From contig NZ_JAIQDW010000004.1 in the NCBI RefSeq assembly GCF_020026925.1, positions 124,001 through 188,000 of the forward strand: DNA of 64,000 nucleotides. The letters run 5' to 3'. The notes under the pieces were generated by a model. It did not search any database. It saw only the letters and a list, made by a program, of their open reading frames with translations, and was not told where the DNA came from. The stretch comes from Flavobacterium hibisci. Its GTDB lineage: Bacteria; Bacteroidota; Bacteroidia; Flavobacteriales; Flavobacteriaceae. The position numbers and the translations under genes were made by a program. Numbering within the stretch: the stretch's first letter is position 1; the number at the start of each line of letters is the position of its first letter. Positions 9,160-18,436 of this stretch are shown piece by piece.

Positions 9160-10563
9160 TTAAAATCTTTGGTTTAAAATAGCTTCGATATTTTCCCAAA
9201 TTCTAATAGAAGCATCTTCCGGCGGATCCTGATTAATTATTTTAAACCAGTTTTGGGCATTGTTAACAATCTCATTTTTTTGTTCTAAACTAAGTTTAAT
9301 TTTATCTGCTATTTCACCTTTAGAATTTAGCCAAATCACAGCTTTTTTATCAGTCATAGAACGAAAATGAATATAATTATAAATTTTAGAAACCGACCAT
9401 TTTTTGTCTATCTTATTTGGCACATCATAATTAATGAATGCACATGGCTTTTTGAAACATGCATAATCAAAAACCATTGATGAACCCAGATTAATAACCA
9501 TTTCTGTATGACGTATTGTATTAACCTGAAGTAAATTATCTGCCCGTGTTGGCAAAATAGTATTCCATCCTTCACCTATCTTTTGCCATAAAGGGGCTAT
9601 TGGAGTAATAATATCTTTATTTTTTTCCAAAATAAAATCATATCGGTCAGAGAAATCTACCGGACATCTTCTGAAAATAATTCCTAGTGAATTTCCCTGA
9701 GAATTTAATTCACGGACGGCTTTGGCAACATCACTCAAATACTGTGGGTCATCTGGACAGGTTGTAACATCATCACCTGAATAACAAATGTATCTTTTAT
9801 CTAAATCAAGTTGATGCTCTTTAAAAAATTCTTCTTTGGAGATCAATTTGAGTTTATCAAAATGAAATTCAAATTGAGGTGTCCCAGTAATAAAAACCTG
9901 ACTTTCTTTGATATAAGAATAATATTGGAGTAATTCTTTTTTCATATGCCCACTCCAGACAAAATAAAAATCCGTTTCGACTACCATTGTTGCTTTTGGT
10001 ACGTTATCCCATGAAAAAATAAATGTTGCTGTAGGAATCCCTAACTTTTTTGCTGCCAATAAAGGAGCAATTGCCAAAACAGGACGTTGATTGGTACAGA
10101 AAACAAAATCTGGTTTTTCTTTTTGAAGTATTTCAATACAAGTATTGTAATATGGAGTACTGCTTTCTAAACTTTTAATTTTTTTTCGAATTTTTTTCAG
10201 ACCTTTGGAAGAAGAATGAGTAGTAATTAAAAAATTAGTTACCAGGTTTTTAAGGGCTGGCTTTATTTTTTTATATGTAAAAGGAAATCTATATGTATCA
10301 TAAACAGTATCTTTTTGAGCTTTAATACTCAAATTAAGTTCGATGTGTTTACGAGCGTTTTTGTAACTATCGGTTAATGGATTTGATTTCGCACCATGAA
10401 TTTTAATTTCATCAAAATTTAATGAAGTTAAATCAAATGGGGTATTATTCCAATATCTAATGTCAAAATTATTCTCTAATCCAATTTTATAAAAATTTGA
10501 AAAAGCAAAATTTCGTAATCCTATTCCATCTGGCAATAAAATAAAAATCTTTTTGTTTGGCAT
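9160..10563 (-). CDS. Putative GT-B-fold glycosyltransferase (capsule/CDP-glycerol-transferase-like)
   Basis: I do not recognise a precise family for this 467-residue protein. It has a Rossmann-type opening (KKIFILLPDGIGLRNFAFSN), a central ATFIFSWDNVPKA segment, and a C-terminal half (LLQVNTIRHTEMVINLGSS, VFDYACFKKPCAFINYD) that looks like the donor-binding side of GT-B capsule transferases. It lies between the MBOAT gene and a NeuC-type epimerase and starts within the stop codon of the latter (TAATG). Because it is fused translationally to a nonulosonate synthesis set, a role as nonulosonic acid transferase is possible. That is inferred from position only. Confidence 0.62.
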   Translation of the reverse strand: MPNKKIFILLPDGIGLRNFAFSNFYKIGLENNFDIRYWNNTPFDLTSLNFDEIKIHGAKSNPLTDSYKNARKHIELNLSIKAQKDTVYDTYRFPFTYKKIKPALKNLVTNFLITTHSSSKGLKKIRKKIKSLESSTPYYNTCIEILQKEKPDFVFCTNQRPVLAIAPLLAAKKLGIPTATFIFSWDNVPKATMVVETDFYFVWSGHMKKELLQYYSYIKESQVFITGTPQFEFHFDKLKLISKEEFFKEHQLDLDKRYICYSGDDVTTCPDDPQYLSDVAKAVRELNSQGNSLGIIFRRCPVDFSDRYDFILEKNKDIITPIAPLWQKIGEGWNTILPTRADNLLQVNTIRHTEMVINLGSSMVFDYACFKKPCAFINYDVPNKIDKKWSVSKIYNYIHFRSMTDKKAVIWLNSKGEIADKIKLSLEQKNEIVNNAQNWFKIINQDPPEDASIRIWENIEAILNQRF

Positions 10564-11684
10564 TAATTGTCTCTAAATTGTTTTTGTTGATTGAGCTGCC
10601 AAATATCCGATTTTTGTAGAGATTTAAGAAATAATGCCGCACTATTTCCTTGTCCAAAATCATTATTGGAGTTTAGTATTTTATGCTGGTCTATTAAAGA
10701 TAATGCTTCATTTATACTTTTCTCAGAGTAATCAACATTGATAATATCCGCATGAACAGATCTATTTTGCTGGCGAGTCCCGATATTAATAATGGGAATA
10801 CCATAATAAGGGGCTTCACGAATGCCTGCGCTGCTGTTCCCTATAATAAACTGACTATTTTTTAATAATGTTAAAAAATATTCAAATCGAATTGATGGAA
10901 AAATTCTGAACCTCACATTATAGTTTAACTTTTCGTAGGCATCAAGAAGGAACTGACTTCCTAAATCATTGTTTGGAAAAACAACTACATAATTATGGTT
11001 ATCATTCAATAAACAATCAACAAATGTTTTCGCATATTGCTGCATCGATAGGTATTCAGTAGTTACAGGATGAAACATTACAATCGCAAATTCCTTGAAT
11101 GGAATTTCATAATATTCTTTTACGACATTCAATTCCGGTAATTGCTCGGAAAACATGATATCAATATCCGGAGATCCAATGGTAAATATAGATTCTTCTA
11201 ATTCTCCCATTTGAATCAGCCTTTTTTCAGCTTCTTTATTTGATACAAAATGTATGTGGCTTAATTTACTTACACTATGTCGAATTAACTCATCAACTGT
11301 TCCTGAAATTTCGCCCCCCTCTATATGTGCTACCAAGATATTATTTAATGACCCAACAATTGCACCAGCAAGTGTTTCCACACGATCACCATGAACCACA
11401 ATCATATCAGGATTTATATTTTTGCAATAACTTGATAAACCTTCAATAGTTTTAGCAAGTGTTAAATCCATCGTAGTTTCGTGCGTATGATTCTCGAATG
11501 TGAATACATTTTTAAAATTACAGCGTTCTATTTCTATAAGGGTATAGCCATAAATTTTCTGTAGATGCATACCTGTTACAAAAACAAAGACTTCAAATTC
11601 ATTTTCTGCTTCCAGGATTTGAATCAATGATTTTATTTTTCCAAAATCTGCACGGGTTCCAGTTAGAAAAAGGATTTTTTTCAT
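10563..11684 (-). CDS. neuC: UDP-N-acetylhexosamine 2-epimerase (hydrolysing), NeuC/LegG family
   Basis: The 373-residue protein begins MKKILFLTGTRADFGKIKSL, the hallmark of the NeuC branch of UDP-GlcNAc 2-epimerases. It retains VVHGDRVETLAGA, HIEGGEISGTVDELIRHSV and IIGNSSAGIREA, which line the UDP-sugar site. The reaction releases ManNAc, or the 2,4-diacetamido-6-deoxymannose analogue in legionaminic acid synthesis, for condensation by NeuB. I chose the ATG at 11682-11684, which lies 4 bases after the preceding stop with AAAGGA before it. The ATG at 11718-11720 would overlap that gene by 32 bases. Sialic and legionaminic types cannot be separated by eye; the bacillosamine enzymes elsewhere in the window favour the latter. 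Confidence 0.88.
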   Translation of the reverse strand: MKKILFLTGTRADFGKIKSLIQILEAENEFEVFVFVTGMHLQKIYGYTLIEIERCNFKNVFTFENHTHETTMDLTLAKTIEGLSSYCKNINPDMIVVHGDRVETLAGAIVGSLNNILVAHIEGGEISGTVDELIRHSVSKLSHIHFVSNKEAEKRLIQMGELEESIFTIGSPDIDIMFSEQLPELNVVKEYYEIPFKEFAIVMFHPVTTEYLSMQQYAKTFVDCLLNDNHNYVVVFPNNDLGSQFLLDAYEKLNYNVRFRIFPSIRFEYFLTLLKNSQFIIGNSSAGIREAPYYGIPIINIGTRQQNRSVHADIINVDYSEKSINEALSLIDQHKILNSNNDFGQGNSAALFLKSLQKSDIWQLNQQKQFRDN

Positions 11685-11688
11685 TCCT

Positions 11689-12657
11689 TTATAAGTTATA
11701 TTTCCTTTTAAATTTTGCAATATTCTTTTCTATCATTACGCTAATCGGATAATTATCAAAATATTCATTCCCTCCTTTAAAGTGAACTATATCATTTTGT
11801 GCTGCTGAATTATCTTTTTTTTGTAATTCGAGTGCTTTTATTTTATCTGATAAAAATGGAAATAACTGATATTTATTTAGTATTAGCTCTCTTGCTTCTG
11901 TAATAGCATGCAAATTTTCTTCCCATTTATTGGACATTATTATCTCCTTTAAAAACAAATCTATATGTTTATCTGCTGGATCAATTTGAATAAAAGATTT
12001 TTTTGGAAAAAATTCTTCTACTTTATTACACCCAAAATACAAAGGCATTGTATAACTTAAAAAACAATCTGCAATTTTTTCTGTCCAATAATAATCATTT
12101 TGAAAATTTTCATAAGCAATTGCATATTTAACCTTGCTTAAAACCTCCCATTTATCATCTATTGGATTTATTCCTCTACCGTAAAGGTTCACAAATGGAA
12201 GATTTTTCATGTTTTCCAAAAAATCCATTCTTTTGTTATGTCCTTTTGAGGATCTTTGATTACTTGTAATCCAAACTATATTATCCTCTTTTATTAAATC
12301 TTCTGGCTTTAACTCTTTTAAAAAATCAAAACTTTTATTAACATGCCAGGGTAATGCCCCGTGCGATAAGATATTATTTTTTTTTATATCGAATTGATTA
12401 ATTATCAGTTTTACATTTTTATTTGCATATTGTCTGTATTTAGAAACCTCATTAGGTGGTTCCAAACAGATATGTATAATATTATCCCTATTGACTTTAA
12501 TAGAAAAATCTTTCCTTGGATAATCTAAAATAACCAGATAATCGCACTCATAAATAGCATCTTCTGTAAAAAGTAAACTGCCCCATTTCATAGAATTATC
12601 AGGTGTTTGTCTTTTTAAATCAGGATAATTGAAGTAACGTTCAATTTTTATTATCAT
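11689..12657 (-). CDS. Family GT10 (alpha-1,3/4-fucosyltransferase-like) glycosyltransferase
   Basis: The 322-residue protein has the GT10 C-terminal signature. KYAIAYENFQNDYYWTEKI followed by DCFLSYTMPLYFG matches the conserved FEN-x-YxTEK-x-A-x(G/S)xxPxYxG donor-binding block. HICLEPPNEVSKY in the N-terminal half also fits. Known members transfer L-fucose from GDP-fucose. The window encodes ManC, giving GDP-mannose, but no GDP-mannose 4,6-dehydratase or GDP-fucose synthase, so the donor would have to come from elsewhere. The gene sits between neuC and neuB with short gaps, in one operon. Confidence 0.85.
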   Translation of the reverse strand: MIIKIERYFNYPDLKRQTPDNSMKWGSLLFTEDAIYECDYLVILDYPRKDFSIKVNRDNIIHICLEPPNEVSKYRQYANKNVKLIINQFDIKKNNILSHGALPWHVNKSFDFLKELKPEDLIKEDNIVWITSNQRSSKGHNKRMDFLENMKNLPFVNLYGRGINPIDDKWEVLSKVKYAIAYENFQNDYYWTEKIADCFLSYTMPLYFGCNKVEEFFPKKSFIQIDPADKHIDLFLKEIIMSNKWEENLHAITEARELILNKYQLFPFLSDKIKALELQKKDNSAAQNDIVHFKGGNEYFDNYPISVMIEKNIAKFKRKYNL

Positions 12658-12679
12658 TTACCGTCATTATTTAAATAAC

Positions 12680-13720
12680 TTAATCAAAATCAGAAAAATC
12701 TAATTGTTCATCATTATCAATATCCCTAACAGCTTTTTTTCCAATCAAATCATTAAAATGTTCCGCCAGGATTTTACCTGTTCCCGGTCGTTTTACCCAA
12801 ATATTTTCTTTTGATAATTTTTCGCCTTTTTTAATTGGTTTTATAGCACATACAGTTGCAAATGCAAAATCAATTGTAACTTGTTCTTCTAGCGCTGGTT
12901 TTTTAGTTCCGCCACGCATCAAAGCTATTTCTGAACTTGAAACAATTAATTCCTGACAGGCTTTTTCATCCATACTACATATAATGTCAGGACCTGTTCG
13001 CTGCATATGATCTGTAAAATGTCTTTCTAATATGCTTGCGCCTAGCGCTACCGCTCCCAAACAGGCATTATTATTTAAAGTGTGATCAGATAAGCCAAAT
13101 ACTTTATTTGGAAAAGCCTCATGCATCTCTATCATGGCACCAAAACGGACCAAATGAATAGGTGTTGGATATAAGTTTGTTGTATGCAATAAAGCAACAG
13201 GAATATTATGTTCATCAAAAATAGCAACTGCTTTCTGAATACTTTCAATTGTATTCATTCCTGTGCTCAGAATAACAGGCTTCCCAAAAGAAGCAATATG
13301 TTCTAACAATGGATAATTATTGCATTCCCCAGAGCCAATTTTATAAGCAGGTATATCAAAGTTTTTCAAACGGTCTGCAGCAGCACGCGAAAATGGCGTA
13401 GAAATAAAAATCATTCCTTTGCTTTCTACATAATTTTTTAGTTCTAATTCATCTGCTTCGTTTAGTGAACATCGTTCCATGATTTCATATATAGAAACAT
13501 CAGCATTACCAGGAATCACTTTTTTTGCAGCTCCGCTCATTTCATCCTCGACAATATGAGTCTGATGTTTGACAACTTCAACTCCGGCTTTATGGGCTGC
13601 ATCTACCATTTCTTTGGCTACTAGTAAAGAACCTTCATGATTAATTCCTATTTCGGCTATAACCAAAGGTGGATAATCCTGACCTATTTTTCTTCCTGCA
13701 ATTTCTATATATGGATTCAT
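12680..13720 (-). CDS. neuB: N-acylneuraminate/legionaminate synthase, NeuB family
   Basis: The 346-residue enzyme has the NeuB TIM barrel followed by a C-terminal SAF (antifreeze-like) domain. [46 protein letters not shown] and ERHFTDHM are conserved around the PEP, metal and ManNAc site. The tail ([20 protein letters not shown]) is the SAF segment. It condenses phosphoenolpyruvate with ManNAc or a diacetamido analogue to form a nine-carbon acid. I use the ATG at 13718-13720, 10 bases after the neuA stop. A frame 48 bases longer would overlap neuA and add an unrelated N-terminus. Confidence 0.93.
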   Translation of the reverse strand: MNPYIEIAGRKIGQDYPPLVIAEIGINHEGSLLVAKEMVDAAHKAGVEVVKHQTHIVEDEMSGAAKKVIPGNADVSIYEIMERCSLNEADELELKNYVESKGMIFISTPFSRAAADRLKNFDIPAYKIGSGECNNYPLLEHIASFGKPVILSTGMNTIESIQKAVAIFDEHNIPVALLHTTNLYPTPIHLVRFGAMIEMHEAFPNKVFGLSDHTLNNNACLGAVALGASILERHFTDHMQRTGPDIICSMDEKACQELIVSSSEIALMRGGTKKPALEEQVTIDFAFATVCAIKPIKKGEKLSKENIWVKRPGTGKILAEHFNDLIGKKAVRDIDNDEQLDFSDFD

Positions 13721-13730
13721 AAAATATATG

Positions 13731-14393
13731 TTATGAGTTTTTTGATAAAAGATATTCAGCATACTCAAAATCTTCCTGGGTATCGATATCTACATTGGCA
13801 AAAATATGATTTACTTCGAATGGAAAGGCATTTTCTGAAATAATAATATTATCTAAAATCAGCTTTGCTTTTGTAATATAAAGTAATCCGTTTTCAAAAA
13901 ACAGAGGTTCCAAGTCCTGGCTTCTCTGTCCAATTGTATAATTAAAAGGAACAAACTTATTACCTGATAATTTACCAAATTTCTGATGATTTCTTGAAAT
14001 ACTAAAAAGACTTTCATAATTCTCTTTTTCATAAATATCAAAAGCCTCTTTTAGTAAACTTTTTGGCCGTAACGGACTTGTAGGCTGTAAAAGAACAACA
14101 TTTTCTATATTCGCATCAATCTGCTCCAATACATTTTTAAGAGCAGAAACTGTTGGCTCCAAATCTCCTGATAAAGATCGCGGCCTGTCAATTACTTTAG
14201 CTCCAAACTCTAGTGCAATTTGCTTTATTTCTAAATCATCTGTTGAGACGTAAATTTCATCAATAATATCAGTATTCTGCTGAGCAAATAAAATACTATG
14301 AGCAATTAATGGAATTCCGCCTAATAATTTTACATTTTTTTTGGGTAATCTTTTTGAACCACCCCGGGCTGGAATCATAGCAATAGTTTTCAT
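13731..14393 (-). CDS. neuA: CMP-nonulosonate cytidylyltransferase, NeuA family
   Basis: The 220-residue protein begins [20 protein letters not shown], the CTP-binding motif of CMP-sialic acid and CMP-KDO synthetases. It continues with [19 protein letters not shown] and [16 protein letters not shown], the conserved C-terminal metal/sugar region. It activates the NeuB product as CMP-sugar for transfer. It is a single-domain synthetase without the extra hydrolase domain of some NeuA proteins. Its ATG directly abuts the stop of the upstream GT2 gene, and neuB follows after 10 bases. Confidence 0.93.
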   Translation of the reverse strand: MKTIAMIPARGGSKRLPKKNVKLLGGIPLIAHSILFAQQNTDIIDEIYVSTDDLEIKQIALEFGAKVIDRPRSLSGDLEPTVSALKNVLEQIDANIENVVLLQPTSPLRPKSLLKEAFDIYEKENYESLFSISRNHQKFGKLSGNKFVPFNYTIGQRSQDLEPLFFENGLLYITKAKLILDNIIISENAFPFEVNHIFANVDIDTQEDFEYAEYLLSKNS

Positions 14394-15326
14394 CTAAAAA
14401 TCGATTTTGCTTGTTTGCAATTCATCTTCAGGTTTCCAATATAATTTTGCGTCAGCCAATTCCTGATACAGTTTGTATTCTGCATTTGTTAATCGATTTG
14501 CATTTTTAGCAATTTTGGGAAAAGCCAATAATAAATCTTTCATAGCCAATAAAATGGATTGTAATGCAGCCCAATCTCCTTTGAAAACTTTTAATTTTAA
14601 TTGTATCCAGACAGAGGATGCCATAGTTCTTGGAATAAGGTTAAGAGGCAAAAATAAAAAATACAAATACCATCCGGCTCGTAGAGAATTTCTTAATCTA
14701 AGACTATAGTCTGAAGCATTTCTCCTGTCTTTTAAGCTTACCCTGTGATGGACTAAAACATCTGGCAGATAATGTATTTCACATTTTTTTTTTAACAATT
14801 GATAGGACGCAAAATTCTCTTCACCATAAAAAACAAACCATTCTGGATAATTTGGTATTTCACGCCATACCGAGATTCTCCATACATGTCCACAACCAAC
14901 AAAACTTTTCATCCTGCCACGCAAATCATTTGAAAATATATTTTCAGGAATTTCTTTTGACCAAAATACTCTAAATCCGAGTACTCCAGCCTTAGGGTTT
15001 TGAAGAAAGTAATCAGATATAAGTTCTAATGGTTCATCTGTAATAAAATGAGCATCATCATCTAATGATATTGCAAATTCAGCATTTGTTTCATTTAACA
15101 TTTTGTTTCGGCAATACAAATATCCCTTTGAAACTTTGTTGGAATGCAAAATAATTTCAGGATAATTATGTGCTATATAATTTGTAGTCCCATCATTGGA
15201 ACCGTCATCAAAAACTACACATTCAACATCATCCCTATGGATTAAATGATTGATTTTCTTAAGCGTAAATATCAAATCGTCTAAACGGTTTTTGGTCGAT
15301 ATTAAAATTGAAAATTTTTTAACCAT
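14394..15326 (-). CDS. Glycosyltransferase family 2
   Basis: The 310-residue GT-A protein opens with SILISTKNRLDDLIFTLKKI and CVVFDDGSNDGTTNYIA. It has the acidic donor motif ISLDDDAHF and the later FYGEENFASYQLLKK segment expected for the catalytic base. A hydrophobic patch near residue 240 (GWYLYFLFLPLNLIP) may sit on the membrane. It ends one base before neuA begins. No donor can be assigned, though this type of GT2 is common in O-antigen and capsule clusters. Confidence 0.88.
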   Translation of the reverse strand: MVKKFSILISTKNRLDDLIFTLKKINHLIHRDDVECVVFDDGSNDGTTNYIAHNYPEIILHSNKVSKGYLYCRNKMLNETNAEFAISLDDDAHFITDEPLELISDYFLQNPKAGVLGFRVFWSKEIPENIFSNDLRGRMKSFVGCGHVWRISVWREIPNYPEWFVFYGEENFASYQLLKKKCEIHYLPDVLVHHRVSLKDRRNASDYSLRLRNSLRAGWYLYFLFLPLNLIPRTMASSVWIQLKLKVFKGDWAALQSILLAMKDLLLAFPKIAKNANRLTNAEYKLYQELADAKLYWKPEDELQTSKIDF

Positions 15327-15337
15327 ATTTTCGATTA

Positions 15338-16348
15338 TTAATATTTTGCAATCATGGTATCAGGTAATTTTTTCCATTTCAGAAAAAATTTTACAGTGAA
15401 TTTTACTGAGATAAACTTAACAAAAAGCCGATTTTTTATAAAATAGGCAATACTGTTTATTTGTTTTCTTTTCGTAAAGTTATATGAAACAATACTATTT
15501 TCCTTTTTATGGTTTCTCTCATTATACATCCAGTCTTCCAATGTATTTCCCATGTGATAAGCGTAGTTATCATAAGTGTTTAATCTCCAGTAATCTTTTT
15601 GTAATGGCAGCCTATCCAGATATCCTACACTATCCCCCCCCATTTTATAGCCTATATAAGTAGTAATATTTTCAAAAACATCTTTTTTATAAGTCGCTAC
15701 AAAATGTCCTGATCCTATTAAAACATTTAATTCTTCATTAATTTTCAACCCCAGATTATATTCCAGATAATCCTGATTGTAATTTCTATCCCATCCAATA
15801 CTATCATAAAAACGAATCAAAGCTTCTTTGTTTTTAACTGGCAAGAATTGAAGTTTTGAGGTAAACAATGTATCAAACAACACGTTTCCGCAATTGCTCT
15901 CATAAGTTTTAAATTGGGGAACAATGCCAACTACACCGGCTTTAGGTACTTCTCTGAACACTTTTACAGTTTCTAATTGCCAATTAGGGAGAAAAAAAAC
16001 ATCTGAATCTGAAATAGTAACCAGTTGTATGTTATTGCCTGCTAAACCCTTAAGAATAGCATTTAATTTCCCAATATTTTCAGTATGAATGAGTTCTTGA
16101 ATTTTATTTTCTTTAAAAAGTAAATCCAGATAATCTGAAACAACCTTATCACTTCCATTATTGACAATAGTAATAAAAGTTTTTTTGTGAACCGTGTTAA
16201 AAAGAGATTCTAAACATAATTTCAAAATAGCAAAACTATCCTTGAAATAACCGCTATGAGAAGGTATGTATACCGGTATAATAACCTGATGCAAAAAAAC
16301 AGATTCATCCTGGATTTTGTTTTTATTGGGATTATAACCTATTCTCAT
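15338..16348 (-). CDS. Glycosyltransferase family 2-like protein
   Basis: The 336-residue protein has a GT-A start (VIIPVYIPSHSGY, then LCLESLFNT and ITIVNNGSD) and the acidic motif TISDSDVFFLPNW. It is longer than a minimal GT2 and has an unusual extension before the start (MRIGYNPNKNKIQDESVFLH). The ATG overlaps, as ATGA, the stop codon of a decayed glycosyltransferase remnant just upstream. That suggests it was once translationally coupled to that lost gene. Donor and acceptor are unknown. Confidence 0.82.
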   Translation of the reverse strand: MRIGYNPNKNKIQDESVFLHQVIIPVYIPSHSGYFKDSFAILKLCLESLFNTVHKKTFITIVNNGSDKVVSDYLDLLFKENKIQELIHTENIGKLNAILKGLAGNNIQLVTISDSDVFFLPNWQLETVKVFREVPKAGVVGIVPQFKTYESNCGNVLFDTLFTSKLQFLPVKNKEALIRFYDSIGWDRNYNQDYLEYNLGLKINEELNVLIGSGHFVATYKKDVFENITTYIGYKMGGDSVGYLDRLPLQKDYWRLNTYDNYAYHMGNTLEDWMYNERNHKKENSIVSYNFTKRKQINSIAYFIKNRLFVKFISVKFTVKFFLKWKKLPDTMIAKY

Positions 16349-16623
16349 TTTAAAATTCGTTTATAAATATTAATAACTTTTATTCTATTTTGGTTATAAT
16401 CTAACCTATTTTTTGCTAAAATATTATTTTCCAATGCAGCACTCTATATCAAATAAGCATTTTGAAATTGTTTTCAAAATCAAATTTTGCATATTAGATA
16501 TAGATTCTGGAGCTTATATCAAAAAACCATCTTTACCATCACAAATTATCTCTCCGATTACTCCTCTGGATTAAACTGTATAGGAAAAACACCCATCACA
16601 ATGGCAACGATAAGTATTTTCAT
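16345..16623 (-). pseudogene. Decayed C-terminal remnant of a family 4 glycosyltransferase
   Basis: This 293-base gap between two GT2 genes is not empty. Reading the minus strand, three frames in succession give pieces of a GT4 C-terminus. MKILIVAIVMGVFPIQFNP lies at 16623-16561. VIGEIICDGKDGFLI lies at 16561-16517 and is followed by a stop and then APESISNMQNLILK. The last piece is NILAKNRLDYNQNRIKVIN, ending YKRILK. DGKDGFLI and the final NRLDYNQ...IYK pattern are typical of the donor domain and last helix of GT4 enzymes. At least two frameshifts and one in-frame stop separate the pieces. The last stop (16345-16347) forms an ATGA junction with the next gene, as in intact neighbours. The N-terminal two thirds are absent. 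Confidence 0.72.
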
Positions 16624-16648
16624 ATAATTTTATTTCTAAAATTATATG
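16621..16648. repeat. Perfect 12-bp inverted repeat at the edge of the GT4 remnant
   Basis: CATATAATTTTA (16621-16632), a TTTC loop and TAAAATTATATG (16637-16648) form a perfect AT-only-core hairpin. It spans the stop codon of the upstream GT2 gene and the apparent first ATG of the remnant. It lacks a GC stem and U-tract, so it is not a standard terminator. It could be a processing or pausing hairpin, or a scar of the deletion that removed the front of the GT4 gene. Confidence 0.6.
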
Positions 16649-17514
16649 AGTTGATTAAAGTTACTACCCATACTCATCGTATTTGAGATTTTATATCCTT
16701 TAATTAAGTTTAATAAATAATTTATCTTAAAAGAATTGAAAAAAATCTTGATCCCTTCAATGATTCCCAAGTACAATTGTTGTTTCACCACTGTTTTAGG
16801 GAAATGCTTTCTGTAAAAATAAAAATGTAATTTTTGTTTCTCTAAGGCTACATTCAATAACTCTGCCTTATCTCTTTGTCCCCCTGATGGAGCATTTAAA
16901 TGCTCAACCAAAATTCGGGGTTCAAAATAAATATTAGCTCCAGCTTGTAATAAGCGCATTCCGTAATCCCAATCATCACCCCAAATAGTAAAATGTTCGT
17001 CAAAAAAAAATCCTGCTTCTTTAAATACTTTTCTTTTAACAACATTTAGACCAGAACACACTTGTAAACGAAACCTTCCTTTTGAAAAATTACGAGGTTT
17101 AGCTATAGTGTCAATCATAGAACCATATTTAAATTCTTTATCTTCCATACCTTCAAATCGAATCCCAGGAATCAACACATCAATAACATTTGGTTGCAAA
17201 ACGGCTACAATTTGCTCAAATGCCTCACTTGGAATACGTAAATCATCATCCAAAAAAAATAGCCACTCTTCATCCTTATAAAAATTTAAAGCTTTATTTC
17301 TTGAATCATTTACAGATTTTTCTCTCTTATTTTTTACAAAATTGAAATTATAATTCAAGGGCAGTTTATTAAGATCTGGTTCTATATCAATAAGACTTTG
17401 ATCAACAATTATAACCTGTGAAATGTATTTCTCAAAAGCATTTAAGTCTAATAACAAATCAGATAAATACCCTATTCTGTCTCTGGTCGGAATTACCAAA
17501 AAAAAGTTTTTCAT
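16642..17514 (-). CDS. Glycosyltransferase family 2
   Basis: The 290-residue GT-A enzyme begins MKNFFLVIPTRDRIGYLSDL, with QVIIVDQSL, VNDSRNKALNFYKDEEWLFF and the acidic motif LDDDLRIPSEAF. TIWGDDWDYGMRLLQAGANI is the ED-type catalytic region. It resembles the C-terminal domain of the fused protein at 4114-5658. It is followed by the decayed GT4 remnant and preceded by a 13-base gap to the next GT2 gene. The donor is not identifiable. Confidence 0.88.
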   Translation of the reverse strand: MKNFFLVIPTRDRIGYLSDLLLDLNAFEKYISQVIIVDQSLIDIEPDLNKLPLNYNFNFVKNKREKSVNDSRNKALNFYKDEEWLFFLDDDLRIPSEAFEQIVAVLQPNVIDVLIPGIRFEGMEDKEFKYGSMIDTIAKPRNFSKGRFRLQVCSGLNVVKRKVFKEAGFFFDEHFTIWGDDWDYGMRLLQAGANIYFEPRILVEHLNAPSGGQRDKAELLNVALEKQKLHFYFYRKHFPKTVVKQQLYLGIIEGIKIFFNSFKINYLLNLIKGYKISNTMSMGSNFNQLI

Positions 17515-17527
17515 TTAATTTTATTAT

Positions 17528-18436
17528 TTATCTCTGACTCTTTATTGTAATGTACGTTTTAATTAAATTAAAATCAAAGCTCATTAAGATGGTTGTTAAA
17601 ATATAAAGTAACAATCTCATTTTAACAGCAAAAGGGAATGTTTTATAAAAATCGACATTACGTCTGATAATTTTTTTTCTATAAATGTACCATTCGTTAG
17701 TAGTAAACATCAATTTCTTTTGTTTTAGATTAATTAGAGTAAGCCTTTCTGCAACTATTCTACTTTTATATTTATTAAAATCATGTTTATTTCTAATCCC
17801 TGAATTTAATGTTCTGAAAAAATAGAGAGGATCATTACAAACTGCAATTTTAGGACTCTCGATTAATAGTCTGTTAAAAAATTCCCATTCTTGTCTCACT
17901 GTAAGTTTTTCATTAAAAAGTGGTTTATTTTTCAATAAAAAATCTTTTTTAAACAAGGGACCATTAGTGACAAATGAAATTTTTCCTAATATATGATTGA
18001 GTAGTACGTTCCCTTCTAAATGTAGTGGCCACGGTATTGCTTCTATCATTGGCAAACTCTCAAATATAGCCCCTTTGCAAACTACAAAATCATATTCATT
18101 TTTTAATATCAAGTTCACTTTACGCTCAATTTTATCTGGAAACATTATATCATCACTATCAAACCAATTTATAAATTCTCCCCTGCTTAATTCAAATCCA
18201 TAGTTTCGGGCTGCATTACCACCAGGAAGTTTGTCAATAGGTCTGTTATGAATTTGAAATCTGGAATCTTTTTTTATATAATTATTGACAATTTCAAAAG
18301 TATTATCTGTACTTCCGTCATCGACAATAATGCACTCCCAATTTTGATAGGTTTGCGCTACTATTGAATCAAGTGTTTCCTCAATTAAATTTGCACGATT
18401 GTAAATTGGGATTATAATAGATATTAATGGATTCAT
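17528..18436 (-). CDS. Glycosyltransferase family 2
   Basis: The 302-residue protein is a canonical GT2. ISIIIPIYNRANLIEETLDS is followed by CIIVDDGSTDNTFEIVNNYI, by GGNAARNYGFELSRGEF and by the DSDD donor motif in NWFDSDDIMFPDK. LTVRQEWEFFNRLL matches the catalytic-base helix. A hydrophobic stretch near the end (MRLLLYILTTILMSFDF) may contact the membrane. Its ATG overlaps the stop of the preceding rhamnosyltransferase-like gene by ATGA. Confidence 0.9.
   Translation of the reverse strand: MNPLISIIIPIYNRANLIEETLDSIVAQTYQNWECIIVDDGSTDNTFEIVNNYIKKDSRFQIHNRPIDKLPGGNAARNYGFELSRGEFINWFDSDDIMFPDKIERKVNLILKNEYDFVVCKGAIFESLPMIEAIPWPLHLEGNVLLNHILGKISFVTNGPLFKKDFLLKNKPLFNEKLTVRQEWEFFNRLLIESPKIAVCNDPLYFFRTLNSGIRNKHDFNKYKSRIVAERLTLINLKQKKLMFTTNEWYIYRKKIIRRNVDFYKTFPFAVKMRLLLYILTTILMSFDFNLIKTYITIKSQR

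Noticed and set aside
13859..14041. Minus-strand open frame of 60 codons within neuA
   Set aside because: It is an alternative frame inside the intact neuA gene with no separate ribosome-binding context.
10563..14393. Pseudaminic acid pathway (Pse genes)
   Set aside because: The epimerase is of the hydrolysing NeuC family, with no PseG-type hydrolase, PseB-type cytosolic dehydratase or PseH-type GNAT acetyltransferase seen next to it.
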